A program made the translations under genes and the position numbers. A DNA stretch of 5,457 nt, taken from positions 1 to 5,457 of the forward strand of contig JAEZZE010000140.1 in NCBI GenBank assembly GCA_023418755.1, in the 5' to 3' direction. Shown piece after piece: positions 5,335-5,457 of the stretch. Source of the stretch: Bacillota bacterium (GTDB taxonomy: Bacteria; Bacillota; Bacilli; Paenibacillales; Paenibacillaceae). The first letter of the stretch is position 1. Every line of letters begins with the position of its first letter. Under the pieces are notes generated by a model, which did not search any database, was not told where the DNA came from, and saw only the letters and a program-made list of their open reading frames with translations.

Positions 5335-5457
5335 TTGCGCGCCTAGCCAAGCTAGGCACAACTAGCCGGTGGAAGTCCGGTCGAGGTAAGAGCCAAGTCG
5401 CCTCGTAGCTGACGGGCAACTGGTGGAGAGATCCTAAGGTTGAAGCCCCGTGACAAA
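5335..5457 (+). mobile_element. Group II intron, 5' part (class C type), continues past window end
   Basis: After the terminator T-run and the bases GACGA comes TTGCGCGCC, close to the GUGYG 5' end of group II introns. Next are a hairpin GCCTAGC-CAA-GCTAGGC (5341-5357) and the stem-loop CCGG-TGGAAGT-CCGG (5366-5380), which matches the GGG-TGAGAGT-CCC element near the 5' end of the Oceanobacillus iheyensis class C intron as I remember it. Further on, GTAGCTGACGGGCAACT and GATCCTAAGGTTGAAGC recall domain I segments TAGCCTAACGCAAGG and ATCTGAAGGAAGC of that intron in the same order. Class C introns insert just behind intrinsic terminators, exactly the placement here. The exact first base is uncertain by a few positions. 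The reverse transcriptase/maturase gene expected in domain IV would lie beyond the window, so I cannot say whether the intron is intact. Confidence 0.7.

Noticed and set aside
5178..5408. Possible 76-codon + strand gene
   Set aside because: It reads through the terminator stem into the group II intron RNA, which explains the open frame poorly as protein.
5360..5457. Riboswitch (cobalamin-like) suggested by the GGTGGAAGTCC loop
   Set aside because: The other conserved cobalamin riboswitch blocks are missing, and the order of elements fits group II intron domain I better.

Overview
The window looks like chromosomal DNA from a Gram-positive, moderately high-GC member of the Paenibacillaceae (Paenibacillus or Cohnella type). 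The signs are strong AGGAGG-type ribosome binding sites, an extracellular solute-binding protein tail, a secreted enzyme-like protein anchored by three SLH domains, a cytoplasmic neopullulanase-type GH13 enzyme, and cre/LacI-type operators. The genus is inferred from protein style only.

Layout, left to right. (1) 1-378, + strand: the C-terminal 125 residues of what is probably an ABC sugar-transporter binding protein. (2) 455-2749, + strand: a 764-residue secreted protein. In order it has a signal peptide, a TIM-barrel glycoside-hydrolase-like domain, a small beta domain, a fibronectin type III domain, a Gly9 plus Pro/Glu linker and three SLH domains. (3) 2755-2805: a large hairpin, followed by a short ORF (2828-3244) with a good ribosome binding site and signal peptide but a tail that runs antisense into the next gene; it looks like a truncated gene remnant. 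(4) 3098-4843, - strand: a complete 581-residue CBM34 + GH13 enzyme of the neopullulanase / cyclomaltodextrinase / maltogenic amylase group. (5) 4844-5334: an AT-richer control region with no convincing gene. It holds an intrinsic terminator hairpin inside the GH13 leader, a cluster of ATCGTT-centred operator-like sites, and a second, sequence-related terminator in the opposite orientation. (6) About 5335 to the window end: the 5' end of what appears to be a bacterial class C group II intron, placed directly behind that second terminator as this class prefers.

How the parts may work together (inference): the binding protein and the wall-anchored enzyme form a + strand polysaccharide capture and processing unit at the cell surface. 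The GH13 enzyme on the opposite strand degrades imported maltodextrins or cyclodextrins in the cytoplasm, probably under carbon-source control by a LacI/CcpA-family regulator and possibly by attenuation in its leader. The most interesting parts are the GH13 leader and operator region, the pair of related terminators in opposite orientation (one carrying the intron), and the enzyme-like domain of the SLH protein, which I cannot place in a named family.
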